The position numbers and the translations under genes are program-made. From the NCBI GenBank assembly GCA_964023275.1, contig OZ029916.1:21025389-21089388 (forward strand): a stretch of DNA of 64,000 bases. The letters run 5' to 3'. Each line of letters starts with the position of its first letter. The first letter of the stretch is position 1. The notes under the pieces were generated by a model that was not told the DNA's origin, did no database searches, and saw only the letters and a program-made list of their open reading frames with translations. The DNA is from Norana najaformis (lineage: Eukaryota > Annelida > Clitellata > Crassiclitellata > Hormogastridae). Below, piece by piece: positions 51,205-63,812 of this stretch.

Positions 51205-51600
51205 ACTAACTTCACCCAATAAATTCATTGCAAATGAGTAGGGTCGAGGCCATACGGTCGCTATAGAAAAACATTTAATTAAATGGTAATGCATCGCAGG
51301 GTACGAAAGGCACGCGTAACAACGCGATGCCGGTTCGCATACCGATCATGGCTATATTCAGATATTTGAATTTCGAGCTAGCACGGTTCGTACACTAGGA
51401 CCTTATGTGGCGTGGCACCCATTCAAACGGGGATCTCAACGTAGCTGATTAAACTTACTTGAAATAGGCATATAAGTAAAGGTAAAAATGTAAATGTATA
51501 GGTTTTATATAGCGACCGTATGACCTCGACCCTGCTCATTTTGCAATGAATTTATCGGATGAGATCCTTCAACTCACCACCGCTACCCGTTTGAAATAAG
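51205..51600. mobile_element. Foldback-family MITE arms (rearranged copies)
   Basis: 51205-51430 contains CAATAAATTCATTGCAAATG, GGGTCGAGGCCATACGGTCG and TGTGGCGTGGCACCCATTCA; 51480-51600 contains TTTTATATAGCGACCGTATG and CCTCGACCCTGCTCATTTTG. These match the arms of the palindrome at 6262-6594. Confidence 0.65.
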
Positions 51601-51729
51601 CCAATAAGTAGCCTGGCGAATGAAAAAAAGTAGGCCCACGCAGCTTCCCGAGCTTAAAGCATTGCAATGCACCGATGCAACGCAACGTATTTTGCATCTA
51701 CACTTTATCAGTTGCAAACTTTACACAGG

Positions 51730-52220
51730 TTTTTCACTCAAATTGAAACACTTCTCTTCCAGAAATCCTATTCTGATTCCTCCTCTTCCTTTTATCTAAC
51801 TTGGTGCTCCAGTTCCAAGCAGTTACAGTAACTATCAGGCTAAGTAGGCCTAAGTTACATTGGCTTTTAATGCCTACCGTATATCTCTCCATCCAACTGT
51901 CAAGGTTTTTAAACTGTTCAAGCTTGGTGCAGATATTACTTCTTCTGGCAGTTCCAGTGTTATACAATCCTCTGGCTGAAGAAGAATTTCCTAATGTACA
52001 ATCGCACCCTCTTACGATAAAGTTTCAGACTGTTTCACCCTCCACCGTAGCCGACTGACTGGCTTCCTTTTGACTCTTGGATATTGACCTGGAACAGAAT
52101 CTGACCTTTCCTGTCTATCATTTTTGTTTTGACTGAGCGCCTGTGAATAAGTAGGTTCCCTCAACTTAGCTGTCTTTGGCCGCTGTAGGAATCTCGAGTT
52201 TACGATTACGACTCTTGATC
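51730..52220 (+). mobile_element. LINE 3' end (ATTACG-tail family) with interrupting sequence
   Basis: Starts CACTCAAATTGAAACACTTC and CCAGAAATCCTATTCTGATT, is interrupted by unrelated sequence (about 51800-52020), then resumes with CACCGTAGCCGACTGACTGG, TTTGTTTTGACTGAGCGCCT and CTGTAGGAATCTCGAGTTTA before the ATTACGA tail. Confidence 0.7.
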
Positions 52221-52309
52221 TGGAACCGAACATGACCTTACTTTCCATTCACTCACATCTGTTAAGTAAATATCGAAAGTAATGCATTTGTTGTAGGCTA
52301 TATGTTCAA

Positions 52310-52710
52310 GAGTGAGGTATCGTAGGCAACTGTTGGGCCCACTGATGGCAACGGTGGCCCACTATGGGCCCAACGAATGTGGATGTCCAGGCCAAGATCC
52401 AGGAGGCAGGCAGTCAGGCAGTCGGACGGCTACGGTAGATCTATGGTGTTTGAAATTGAAGCGAGGAGATAAGGGGAAGAGGAAGAATCAGGATAAGATT
52501 TTTGGAAAAGAAATGTTTTCAGTCTTGAGTGAAAGACCAGCGCAGGAACTGAAATAGGTGAAGTGTTGGTGAGTTCTTATGATGGATCAGATAATAGTTG
52601 TAATTCTATTGACTTTGGTTTGACTGAGCACCTGCAAATAATATGCTTCCTGCGCCCAGTTTCCTCGGGCATTGAAAAATATCCAGCTTACGATTACGAT
52701 TTAGAGCAAG
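52310..52710. mobile_element. Two further ATTACG-family LINE fragments
   Basis: 52370-52600 is a minus-oriented piece (CAGGCCAAGATCCAGGAGG, AAGAATCAGGATAAGATTTT, CAGTCTTGAGTGAAAGACCA). 52618-52710 is a plus-oriented tail (TTTGACTGAGCACCTGCAAA, then TTACGATTACGATT). Confidence 0.65.
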
Positions 52711-53078
52711 GAATCGTAATTAGATTCGTAGTATTAATCGTATACTGGAAATTTTTTTAAAGCGCGGCTTATAGAAGCTAAGGGCGAATTTATTTACGTG
52801 GGCTGTTAACAGATGTGAAAAGCCATAATGTGGTTGCCAAGAACTGGGATTGAATCAAGGTGTGACTTCTTGAAGAGGCTGGACTTTAGTTTTGAATGAA
52901 AAGCAATGGAGTGCAAACCCGTGGTCCATGGACAGCAATTCAACGGAATGCTATTCAGTGTAATTCAATTCATTGCACTACAATAAAATGAAAAGCAATG
53001 GCACACGGCCAAATTAGCACTAACCCCAGCCCTTATCGAAACATTAACTGTAACCCTAAGGCTGAAACCTAAACATAA

Positions 53079-53082
<4 letters not shown>

Positions 53083-53117
<35 letters not shown>
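53083..53117. repeat. (AT)n microsatellite
   Basis: Short AT dinucleotide run. The surrounding 52711-53510 holds no recognisable gene. Confidence 0.9.
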
Positions 53118-53121
<4 letters not shown>

Positions 53122-53510
53122 CATGTATATATAACTATTTAACTATTTTGGCATATTTAATTGCCCCAAACTCACCTCACGACTTCAACCAACACATCGC
53201 ATTTTTATCTACCCAAACAATACATCAATATTCAGGTAAGATCTCAGAAAAATTTCATTCACACATCAAAATAAGTATGCTGTGCAGTCAAGTTAACAAT
53301 TAAACAGCTGAATAAATAACTATCAGTAGCTAACACATCAGTTCACAAAACAATGCTCAGACTCATTCCCTCCCTCTCATCTCCTTCCTTTCTTTCCTTG
53401 TACACAGTTATGTACAGATTACAAACATATGAGCGATTCAAATGGCAAATCAGTGCTAAAACAGCATTCTTTGATTTTAAGCGCTATGCATTCTATTTGT
53501 CATTCAGATG

Positions 53511-53641
53511 CTAGCAGAGGTCATCAACATTGCTATAAACATTAATTTTTCTGCTGCAGGCTTCATTAGTTACAGCCTCTGAGTCAGAGCTGTTTAAAGC
53601 AGATTGTGAAGTTTGCCGTCTTTCCTCTGTGTAGTTCAAAC
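53511..53641 (-). CDS. Unassigned open exon-like segment
   Basis: A TTCAAG acceptor before 53641 opens a frame of 42 codons: GLNYTEERRQTSQSALNSSD, SEAVTNEACSRKINVYSNVD, DLC then stop. Ser/Glu-rich and protein-like, but with no recognised homology. Its required phase (1) does not match the donor at 56943 of the nearest upstream ATG4 exon, so I could not attach it to that gene. Confidence 0.2.
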
Positions 53642-54794
53642 CTTGAAGTGCAGCGGCCAGGACAATAAAAAGACATGTCAACTAAACACTTTACCTCTAT
53701 AGGTCTAAATAACTGTGTACCAATTTACAAAACTATACAATTAATAGGAAGAAAATTTACTAAAATCTGAATTAAAATATCCATTCCAAATACAAGTTGT
53801 TTTTGAGTAGACTTTTGGGGCTGGTATTTAATTTTTGCAGTTGAATGTTACTTCTGTGTACAAAAAAAAACAAATCTAACAGCACTGTCCTCATTAGCAA
53901 GTAAGAGCCTGGATATTGGCATAGCATCTTCTTAGAACCTCTCAAAGATACTCCCAGCCAGCTTAAATAAAGATAGAGTTCAATAAGAATGAATGGGTAG
54001 GCAAATAATGCTCAAACAGCAAGGAAAGTCTCCATCGCAAGATTTTGCATGTACATAGAAACAAACCAATGAAGTCATGTCCATGACAGAATGATGACAT
54101 GTTAAGAGTTGTTGGTCTAAGCTGCACTATGGATAAGGAATGACAGCTAAAGGAAGCATTCACAACACACATTAAATGGCTGCCACTCCATGGGCTGATA
54201 CAGAACTTCTTTGTGCCACCCGGTCTGTGCAGGCTGCAGGATTTGTTAATAGCCTATCAGGCAGTTACCAAATGATGAAGACTTCTTAAATGTGGACAAG
54301 ATGCCACCCTGAAGATCCTGGCTTGCCACAGCATCACCAAATCCATGATTATTTGATCACAGACATGTGAGACCAGGTTCAAAAAGGTCCAAACGGATTA
54401 CAACTAAGCTGACAAACACTTTCAGCAGTGATCAAGCTTCAACAATGGAACATTTGTATCCAAAACCCCAAGCTTGCAGAATTGATTCAAGAATGTGGCC
54501 AGGGACAAAGAGGTCATTTGAACATAATTTGAGAATTCCTCAGCAAACTCTGCTTAGGACAACTTAAACACCCATATCTCTGAGTCTGCAAAACTGAGGA
54601 CTAATTCAAACTACCATAAGCCACACTGATATTAAAATCCATAAATTATTCAGTCTTCTGCAGTGTTTCTATTGATGCTTCACAGGCTTTACAATTTCAC
54701 ATCAATACCTTCCTCTTTCAGAGCATAACTATCAGGAAAGGGCTGACATTACAGCCATATCCTTTACAGAAAAACAGCCTAGTCATTGTGAACT

Positions 54795-55312
54795 TTACAA
54801 AAGGGTAAAATCATCAATGGTAACTGAACCTCTGTCTGAACGGGAGACCAGCGTCACCGACTGGAAATTAAAAGGATTGCTTAAATTTCGACATTTACTC
54901 TCAAAGTCTTCTCTACAACCATCTTGGAAATGAAACAATGGAAATGCCTCTTGTGATGGTGGCATTGTAATCTGAAATAAACAACATAAAAAGACTTTGT
55001 AAAATTCAGTCTGTAAAAGACTTTATACAATTCAACCTTTTGATTTTCACTTGTACTGAACGAGTGTGAAATGCACCTCCTTGTGGCATTGCATCATCCA
55101 CAGACAGCTATGTGTGTATACATCCCAAAGCCTCATAGTATGCTTCATCGCGACATGAATTCTAACACAAAATGGTTCCGGACATACCAGTAGATGTCAA
55201 ATGTAATTCAGCTATAAAAATTGATTTCACTTTAACATAACCTAGTTATAAATGGGTTCTTACAATGGCTTATAAAATAGTATTATAACCACCAGTCTCT
55301 GGTGTCTATATG

Positions 55313-55364
<52 letters not shown>

Positions 55365-58300
55365 GGTATGTTTAATTGTTTGTGATCTATATATATGATA
55401 GGTATGTTTAATTGTTTATACATTTTATCATCATTGTAATCGTAATATCAAAACTTCTGAGTGCTACTTGAAAGCTAAAGTGCGGGTCAGCGTGCTTATT
55501 CACAAACTCTGTGTCAAATCAGAGGGATTGTCCAGAATTATATTTACAAAAATATAGCATCTGGCTGCTAGCAGAACAGAGAGGGAGGGAGATGGAAAAG
55601 CTGTTACACTGTGTGATATTTAAGTTGAAAAAAGGGAAGAAGTCAAATTAAATGAATGAGGTTAAAATTTTCGAAGTTGTACTCCAGCTTTGAAAGGAGA
55701 CCCCGAGGAGTGATATATAGTTCAGGGTTTGATGTGACTGATACAGGTGACTGAGAGATGGGAGGGAGGTGGTTCAAAGAATTGGTGAAATTCAGGTTGG
55801 AGATCTTTCCAAATGCAACGTGCAGCATAACACATGGATTGGCTGGAGATTTCAGATGAACAAGGGCATGGAAAACAGAGGCAAGAAAATGACTGCACGA
55901 AGCAAGTTGGTTGGATGGGAAAGAATTTATGAAGATGAATGGGTTGGAAGCACTGCAGAAAGTTAAGTCGATGAAAGAATTTTAAAACTCAATTCTCTGG
56001 GATTTAAGGACAAGAATGACGCTGATGCTTGGACAACCTGGCAAGAGCTCAGGTGTTTAAATAAGCTGAAGGTACCTAATTCAAGGTGGAGAAGTAAGAA
56101 TTGCAAAAGTCCAGTATGAAGTGAACTATGAAAGTAGCAATTGTGGAGGTGATTTTAAGGATGAACATAGGCTGCATACACAAGCAAGCATATGAACCAG
56201 TTTCAGACAGACAGACAGAAAGACAGACAGAGATTGGATAATTAAAATGTGTACATCTAATTAATTAAATTATTTTAGAATCAGAGTTGGCCTGAAATGT
56301 TTTTATGTGTTCATGATGAAGTTTCTGAAGCAGTAAACACAATGCTCACTTACATGACTTATAGATAACTAAATAATTACAATTTGGTTAATACAAAATA
56401 TCATTGGCACTTGCACTATACAGAGCCTGGCACAGAATTTCCATGCATCTTCTAAGAGGCTGCAACTTAGCAAATATCCAGGAACATGCACACATACCAT
56501 ATTTATGAGCTTAACACCTGAGATTAGATTAAGCAAACTCTGCTCAACACTGTAACACCAAGCTGAAGTCACCTTTGATACTTCTAAGAATCTACCTAAT
56601 TTGAACTATTACTGGTATCATGATTATACTGTATCAACAATCTACTCTGAAGACTTCAAGGCCGTAACACATAAGGTATTAATAACCTAACTGAAAACTT
56701 AAATAGTTCCATTATCATATGGTAATACACACAATTCAATCAGTGGCTGATTAAAAAAGTGAAACTACAGCCTCTACTCATAATCCAGTTATCAGGCTCA
56801 GCTAGGACAGGAAACTGACCAAAATTTTAACAGAAACTTCCTTATATTCTGACACATAGCTTATCTTTAATACATTTTAAGGAATTCTGACACTTAACAA
56901 ACTTTCATTTGGTACTGTGGTATAGTACTTTAGCTAACTTACTTTAGGTACTTCTCTAAGGAACCTGTCAAAGTCAGTCCTTGTCTTGCAGTAGAAGCCC
57001 AAAGTGCAAGTTGGATCCATCTTGGTAAATGATAGCTTGCGAGGAAGTGCACAGTGAAACGACTAAAATGCCCAAAAAGTTAAAACATTCAAAATCTACA
57101 GAAATATTAAGTTCGTCATATAGCCACAAATGCAGCACATGCTACCAACACGACAATGCCCAAGATTTTTAATACACACTTTTGACAAAACCCAAACAGC
57201 CATAAAAAATATACAAATTATAGTGGCTGCAGTACCTTAAATTATTTTACAGAATGTAAAAGACACAGACCATCGATTACTGGAGTATTCAGATACCATT
57301 GAAGTATAAATACAAAATAATCTCATACAACTTTGTTCTTAAAACCTTATTTAATTAATGAACTTTAAATTATAGTTAAGACAACTGATTACAAAAGTTC
57401 CACAAACATTTGATGATAAAACTGCAGACAAATGTTTTAGATAAACTCACCTCTAAAGGAAAATTATCTTTTAACACATCAACACAGTTCTGGCTACAGT
57501 GAGGATCAAGATGAATCAATTTCTCATCTAACAGCAAAATCATCTTAGATTAAGAAACTTATTTCATTCAGATATCTGAACAGCTTTATCAATCTAGTAT
57601 CAGACAGAAGTCACTTCAGTGTTCAAGAAAATTAAATGCTACCTCACAAGTTCATATGACAGAATCCCCATCACCTAAAGTAAAGTGTATCTGAGTTTAT
57701 TCAGATGCAGGATTTGTGACGTTGACCCTAGCTGCACACAAACACAAGCTGAAGATCAGCCTGAAAAATATAACCCAATTTTCCAGTATCCTGTTGGTTC
57801 ACACTCATGATTTGTCATGCACATCAATCATCTGGCCAAATGATAGGGGTAACAGAGTAACCACATTTATTGTCAGATACCTTTTACTGATTGCTACACA
57901 AACATTTCCTTTTCACTAGGGACCTGCAAAGCTTAGAGATTTTCCATTAGGGCTAATGATTGAATATGAGGAAATTTTGGATTGGTCCATCTCTTTTCCT
58001 GTACAGACTTATGACTCCAACACTGGCAGCCAACTCCAGCAGCATGCAAACATGCTACAAAATTTAAATCAAATTAACGCAGTAGCTGATCATTAGAATA
58101 ACAGCTTGACATGACACAGCATAGTAGTGATGTAATTTAATACTATTAGTTTAAGTGCTGCATCATCACCTTCCATGGGCAAATGACTGACTGCCTAAAC
58201 CTGACCCTGTGTTTCTTTAATCCAAAAAATTATATTGCATTTATGTCTATCTTTGGATTTTTATGACACTCTACAGAACCTCTCAAAAGGATGTGGATCA

Positions 58301-61300
58301 GCTGTAGAACCAAATTTTTATACAAGAGCAGAAGCAATTTCAAATTCTGATCATGCTAATAAATAGCCTTCAGCAGTTAAATAGCAGTTGCTGGGGAAGT
58401 TAATATTCATACCAGTACTAGTAAACATTAGTAATACAGCTAGCATAACAATAAGACAGTAAGATTCCTTAAAAGAGCCCAATGATCCCTGACCTTGAAA
58501 TCCAATGAAGTACATGGAATGTTTGGGCCTGCCACCAATAATGCCAATGCACAGATCATGGCACAAAATCGTTTTCAAACATGGAATGTAGATGTCATTC
58601 AAGACTTCGCTGCCAAGTCGTAGTGGCACTAGAATGACCATCGAGCGCCACTTCAAATCGTTGCCATCTTCTGTTGGTGAATTTTGGTCGGCATTACTAA
58701 GCGTCGTTTCCTGCTGTTGGGAAGTCCCTGATTGAACAATTCCCATGCTGAGATTCAGTACATCTTCTATGAAAACTGAAATAAAAATATGTTAAAGTTA
58801 GGTCAGCCAATGTCACATTTGTTCATGCATAGCACTTTCAAAACAAATAGTAAAATAAATAAACAGTGCTAGATAAATGTGAATTTTGCTGAATTAAATA
58901 ATGTAATGACTGGAACTGATCATGACTCAGACAGACTGGCTATTTCACAAAATAATACAACAATGAAACTGCAGACAGTATTCAAAAGAAATTCACTACT
59001 TAGTCATACAGGTGAACTGAGTTGAGGAAAGAAATAAACTCTAAAGGGTAATCTCTGCTAGTTTCAGAAGTTACTTTCCTTCGTCTAATAAAAATGTTGA
59101 AGATGGGTCAAGCGAATCCTAGATACATAAAAAATTTTGAAACAAATGTTCATTATAGTTTAAGAAAAGTTCTGCCAAAAAAGCTAGAAAATATTACAGT
59201 TCAAGACAATTTCAACAATTGTTTAAGACAGTTTTACAAATTTTAACACATCTGCAGCAAACGTTGTTGGCCAATCAAAAGATAAACACTCAAAGTCCCA
59301 ACTACTGTTGAAAGATTGAAATATTATCATCAATTATGAATTATGCCCTTATAGAAACAATAATTCTTAGTATGGTGGAAGGTATAGAAATCGGCTCAGA
59401 AAATGTCACAAACACATCAATCTCACTGGCATATATATTATAAAGAATAATTAAATACTATCTTCAGGTGATCAGTTCAACAAGTTCTACCACATTTAAG
59501 GTAAGACAGTAAACATCCTTACGGACACCATCCATGGCTATGTAAATGCTGAGGTTACGCAGTTCAGGCAAGAGTTCATAGTCGACTTGTTCCAAGGCAT
59601 CTCTGTCGGATAGTAACATTAGAACAGTTTAGGTAAAAAATCAAGCCATGTTATTAGTTATTATCATTGTGGATAAAACTATAACATTAAGAGAACTATT
59701 ATACAAAAAAGTTTTATTTCTTCTTATAACTAAAGATTAGAAATTTAATCTTAATCAATCTTGTAAGTTCTGTAGTGATAGTAAGTAAAAACTGTTGAAG
59801 CACTAGTTAGCTACAGAAAGATGCTGGAGCAAGACTGAGGTTATATGTAAATGCATACAATAAAATCGATGACAGAAGTGCTCTCTCAACATCCGTCATC
59901 CATTACGAATGTCTGCAAAGAGGGGGAGGGTCACCCAAATGTGGACATGGGGAGAAGTTATACCCAGTGCATGTATCTGCATTCAAATTTGGTACATATA
60001 CTAAGATTATCACATTTCTATATATTTTATAAATCTAGAAAATAATAATAGTATGAAAGTGTGAATATTTGTGATACAGCCAACCAATGTCGGAAGTTAA
60101 AAGAAAGAGGAAATTGGAAGAAAATACCTATACAGGAAATTCTCACATGTATTGCAAGGTGCAAGATGTCATTACTATAGATTACTTAATAGCTAGTCCA
60201 TGTACTGTGTGTTAGTGATTTCCACGTGTTAAGTTTGTAGTCTTGGTGTGCATAGCTCTACCATGCGTTAAGCAAATGTGTGCATTAATGGGCTTTTACT
60301 TAAATTACCATAAAGCAGAAAATTTTTCTCCACATGATTCAACAAAAGATAATAAAACTGTCTGCTAACCTGAGAACATTTGATATTGAAGCTGGCCCAT
60401 ACCAGTCTCCAGGATTTCGTCCCAGCTTCCTTCCAATACCAACCAGCATCTGGACTGAGAAGGGGCTGAGTCGGTGAAGTACATCACCAAAGTAACGAAT
60501 GATTCGGCGGTGCGTGACTGCTTCTTCACTTTCTACTTCTTGACACCAAACCCAGTCTGGAAATTTTAAAAGTAAACTTAATTGTGTGCAGCAGCACTTA
60601 AAACATTCTGATTTTCACATTAATTTTTAACAAATATCCATACACTCACATTTAATATTTCAACAACTATGTAAAGAAACTATATAAAATGGATTTCAAC
60701 AGTGAATTAATCAGTCAAGCACAGTTTGCAAGAATCCAACTGCAGGGATGGGCAGTAATTTAACTGATATAATTGAAACCAGATAACTGGACTTGCAATT
60801 GTAATTTGTATTTTGTTGCTCTACATCAAAGCAATGTATAATTTGTTATTGAATTACTTTTTATAGGATATCAAAACAAACTAGAAATATTGCAGTATCT
60901 CAAAGATAACAGAAAGCAACTAATGATGTTTCATAGCTACCCAACTGTAAGAAAATTATTTGTGCAATTTAATGCTGTCATTCCTTCATCCACACTGGTA
61001 GAAAGACTTTAACTTGCAGGCATGATTCTAAGGTCTAACAGATGCCAGTTGTCAGAGAAACTGCTAGGACAGCTGCTGCATCTTGCTTCTTACAGAAAAT
61101 TAAATAAACATAGTTGCAGACAACGTAATACAAAATAAAAAGGTGTAACGAAAGTATGTTTCCTGCTTGAAAGTAAACAGCAAGTCCTATAGTGGACTGG
61201 CCCCATGCATAGGGCTTTGGAGGTGGGGTACAGTGGCCGACTGGCTAGAGTGTTTGGCTAGTAACACAGAGTATGCGTTCAAACCTCCTCTGAGACGTTT

Positions 61301-63157
61301 ACTACATAGGAACCTTAAGCAAGTCCTTCAATCACAACAGCTTCATGCTTCACATTCAGATTTACTGACTTTGCATGCATAATAAATGCAACATAATAAC
61401 GAAAAATAATAATTCACTGAAGGATTTAACAGAAATGAAATTTCTCCATCTCAATGTCAATTATGGGAGGCTTAATGGCTTCATGATCACAGAACTTAAG
61501 ATCACTGCAGACCACAGACCTATTGCAATTTGCATCTGATTATTTATATAGCATCTTTTAGAAACCTCTCATAGCCTCAACATCTGACAACTGATTGATG
61601 GAAAACTGACTGATGAAACATTTTCCCAAGTTCTTAACTTCATAATTAACTCATAACTTCAATAATTAATCAACAACTGTTCCTCACCTATCAGTAAATT
61701 TTGATTTCATGAAGGATTATTTCTATTTCAAGCAAAAAAATTCATGACTAATAAACTACTAAATTAAAAGAACACCTGCCTGACTTATAATTAACTTTGT
61801 TATTAACTGACACTATACTAACACAATTACTATATACAATAAACACCAGATACTTAAAGGCCTTCTTTTATTTCTTTTAAAAAGATCTTTCATTAGATAT
61901 TTAAATTCACTAGATGATTGATAATAAATGCATTAATACTTGCCTCGACCAAGGAAGTGTTTAAGAAAAGCCTGAGCAAGAAGCATCTGTCCAGAACGCA
62001 TCATGCAGCCCCAACCAATGTCAGACGTCAACTGTGAACCATCTAATTTTGGAAAGTCCTTCCGATACGTCATCCAGATACGGCTTTGAAAATCCAGTTT
62101 AAAACGTTCAAAAGATGTTGGTGTGCTAGCAATTCGGTTCTTCTGCTCAAGATCTTCAAAGTAAGAATTTTGAAAAAACATAATGTAGTCATAACTGCAC
62201 ATTTATATAGTGCCTAATTATAATCACACATTCATATGGCACCTCTTTGAGAAAACTCCTCAGAGATGCTCCCGACTTGACAACCAAAAACCATGACCAA
62301 ATAGAATGATCATCAATTGCAGAGAAAGGAGAGAAACTCATGCCAAACTATGCCGACCAAAAAACGATAAGGAGTAAAAGACGAACAAAGTTGTTCTCAA
62401 GACAAGCAAATGATAATTTTACCAGAATTGATTAGCTTATTATTATTATGAAAATTTTTAACGCACACAAAGTCACACATAAATGCAAATTACAGGTGTG
62501 GAAAATGTGAATTATCACACCTCTATGTTGCCTAAATCCGACCAATCCAGCAACTCACCTAAGGTCAATGTTTACATGTTAAAGCACAAACTGCATGTAC
62601 AACTGGACAATTTATGATACCAACATCATAAAACCCTTCATCAAAAGGCTAAAAAAAGATTCCAGAACAATATTTGTCCCTTAAATTTGGGTTTGAGAAC
62701 TTAGCAGTTGGAAAGAAAAACAAGTAGCAAAAATGGAAATGTCCTGTAGAAGAATTTTTATCATAACCGTTGTCACTACTGCCCTCGTAGTCATCGTCAA
62801 AGTCAGTGTTCTTTTAGTCATCTTCAACTTTGTCAACATCAACTTTACCAAATCTTTCTAAGAGGAAGAAAAACAGATCAGTGACTGACAGAAGAATTTC
62901 CAGTGGTAGTGAACTATATAACCTAGGCTACAACCCTTCAATACATCCTCAGACATACATCTGTCCACTGATAAGCAGGACAAGAGTAAAGCAAGTGCCA
63001 CAAAAGGGAACTAGGACGGTAAAACAGTTTACGCTAACTTATACTTTGTAGTAGACTACCAGTAGAAAGGTACCTGCTTTGGTGAATAGGTATTTAATAC
63101 CAAGTAACCATGTTGGTGTACCACAAGTAAAATTTGCTGAAGACTTCACCAGCCAAC
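54795..63157 (-). CDS. atg4d: ATG4 cysteine protease (ATG4D-like), N-terminal exon(s) not found
   Basis: ATG4 proteases cleave pro-ATG8/LC3 and delipidate ATG8-PE during autophagy. Minus-strand exons: 63074-63157, 61944-62153, 60370-60556, 59523-59602, 58494-58775, 57451-57527, 56943-57062, 54795-54971; phases all fit (404 residues plus stop). Exon 1 here gives [12 protein letters not shown]; exon 2 [18 protein letters not shown] and [11 protein letters not shown] with the catalytic Cys; exon 3 [19 protein letters not shown]; exon 5 [19 protein letters not shown] and [17 protein letters not shown]; exon 6 the catalytic Asp-Pro-His (LDPH); exon 7 [19 protein letters not shown]; the C-terminus DDFTLL resembles an F-type LC3-interacting motif. 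Closest to ATG4D/C rather than A/B by VILVPLRLG and [16 protein letters not shown]. Exon 61944-62153 ends in a GC donor. The codon interrupted at 63157 fits the KYG-W junction of the family. Confidence 0.92.
55130..55290 (+). repeat. MITE-like repeat (TTATAA family)
   Basis: GACATGAATTCTAACACAAA, GTAATTCAGCTATAAAAATT and AACATAACCTAGTTATAAAT follow the same order as the copies at 11990 and 36180. It lies in the last ATG4 intron. Confidence 0.5.
55313..55362. repeat. (AT)n microsatellite
   Basis: About 50 bp of AT dinucleotides in the last ATG4 intron, followed by two copies of TAGGTATGTTTAATTGTTT. Confidence 0.92.
59910..59996 (+). mobile_element. Partial copy of the 31014-31540 inverted-repeat element
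   Basis: GCAAAGAGGGGGAGGGTCAC, AAATGTGGACATGGGGAGAA, ATTCAAATTTGGTACAT correspond in order to the reverse complement of the right part of the 31014 element. It lies in the ATG4 intron between 59602 and 60370. Confidence 0.6.
61205..61395 (+). mobile_element. tRNA-derived SINE
   Basis: A-box-like AGTGGCCGACTGGCTAGAGT and B-box-like GCGTTCAAACCTCC about 45 bp apart, followed by a short body and an A/T-rich end (ATAATAACGAAAAATAATAA). It lies in the ATG4 intron between 60556 and 61944. Confidence 0.65.
62205..62330 (-). mobile_element. L2-like LINE 3'-end fragment
   Basis: ATATGGCACCTCTTTGAGAA, CTCCTCAGAGATGCTCCCGA and TTGACAACCAAAAACCATGA match the module order at 11165-11300; a shorter relative is at 61545-61600. 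It lies in an ATG4 intron. Confidence 0.55.
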
Positions 63158-63539
63158 CTAAAATTCAGAATTTTACTACCAGTAATGTAGGCAAATCATT
63201 GATCAATGATTATCTCTAGAACAGTCTGGAAACATTTAGATAAAAATGCATGCTGAATAAACCAATCTTTTTATTCAACATGAGGAAAATTCATTACAAC
63301 ACATGGTATTACAGCACAGATTTGCTTGAGATAACAACAGACTCTGGCTGCAAGCATTAGTAGACAAACTACATGCTAATATTTGCAGACTTCACTTCGT
63401 TGAAAACATAGGCATAATGTTGCAGTAATTGCTATTAGGCCTATCAGTGGTAACCAGGCCACAAATCCAGTATCGATACCTCGCTGTTTCTACACATTAC
63501 TTTTAAGCGTGATGACCCAGCATCTGACAACCAGTATGA

Positions 63540-63812
63540 GATATTTCTGCTTTAGCCTTTCACTCAAAACTCAAAACACTCCCCTTTCACAGATCGTACC
63601 CTGACACCCCTTCTTCCTCTTATCTCTCTCTCCTCTCCAACCCCAAACGCCCCCCATAGCTGCCACGCTGTCTCTCCGTCTGACTTTGGGATCTTGACCT
63701 GGAACCTTTTGCCCATCGATTTTGTTTTGACTGAGCGCCTGTGAATAAGCTGGTCCCCACGGCGCGGCTTTCATTGGGTGCTGTAGAAACCTCGGAATTA
63801 CGATGATGATAT
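63540..63812 (+). mobile_element. 5'-truncated LINE 3' end (ATTACG-tail family)
   Basis: Nearly identical to the 22525 copy: TTTCACTCAAAACTCAAAAC, TTTCACAGATCGTACCCTGA, CCCTTCTTCCTCTTATCTCT, then TTTTGTTTTGACTGAGCGCC, GGCGCGGCTTTCATTGGGTG and TGTAGAAACCTCGGAATTAC. High similarity suggests recent activity of the family. Confidence 0.9.
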
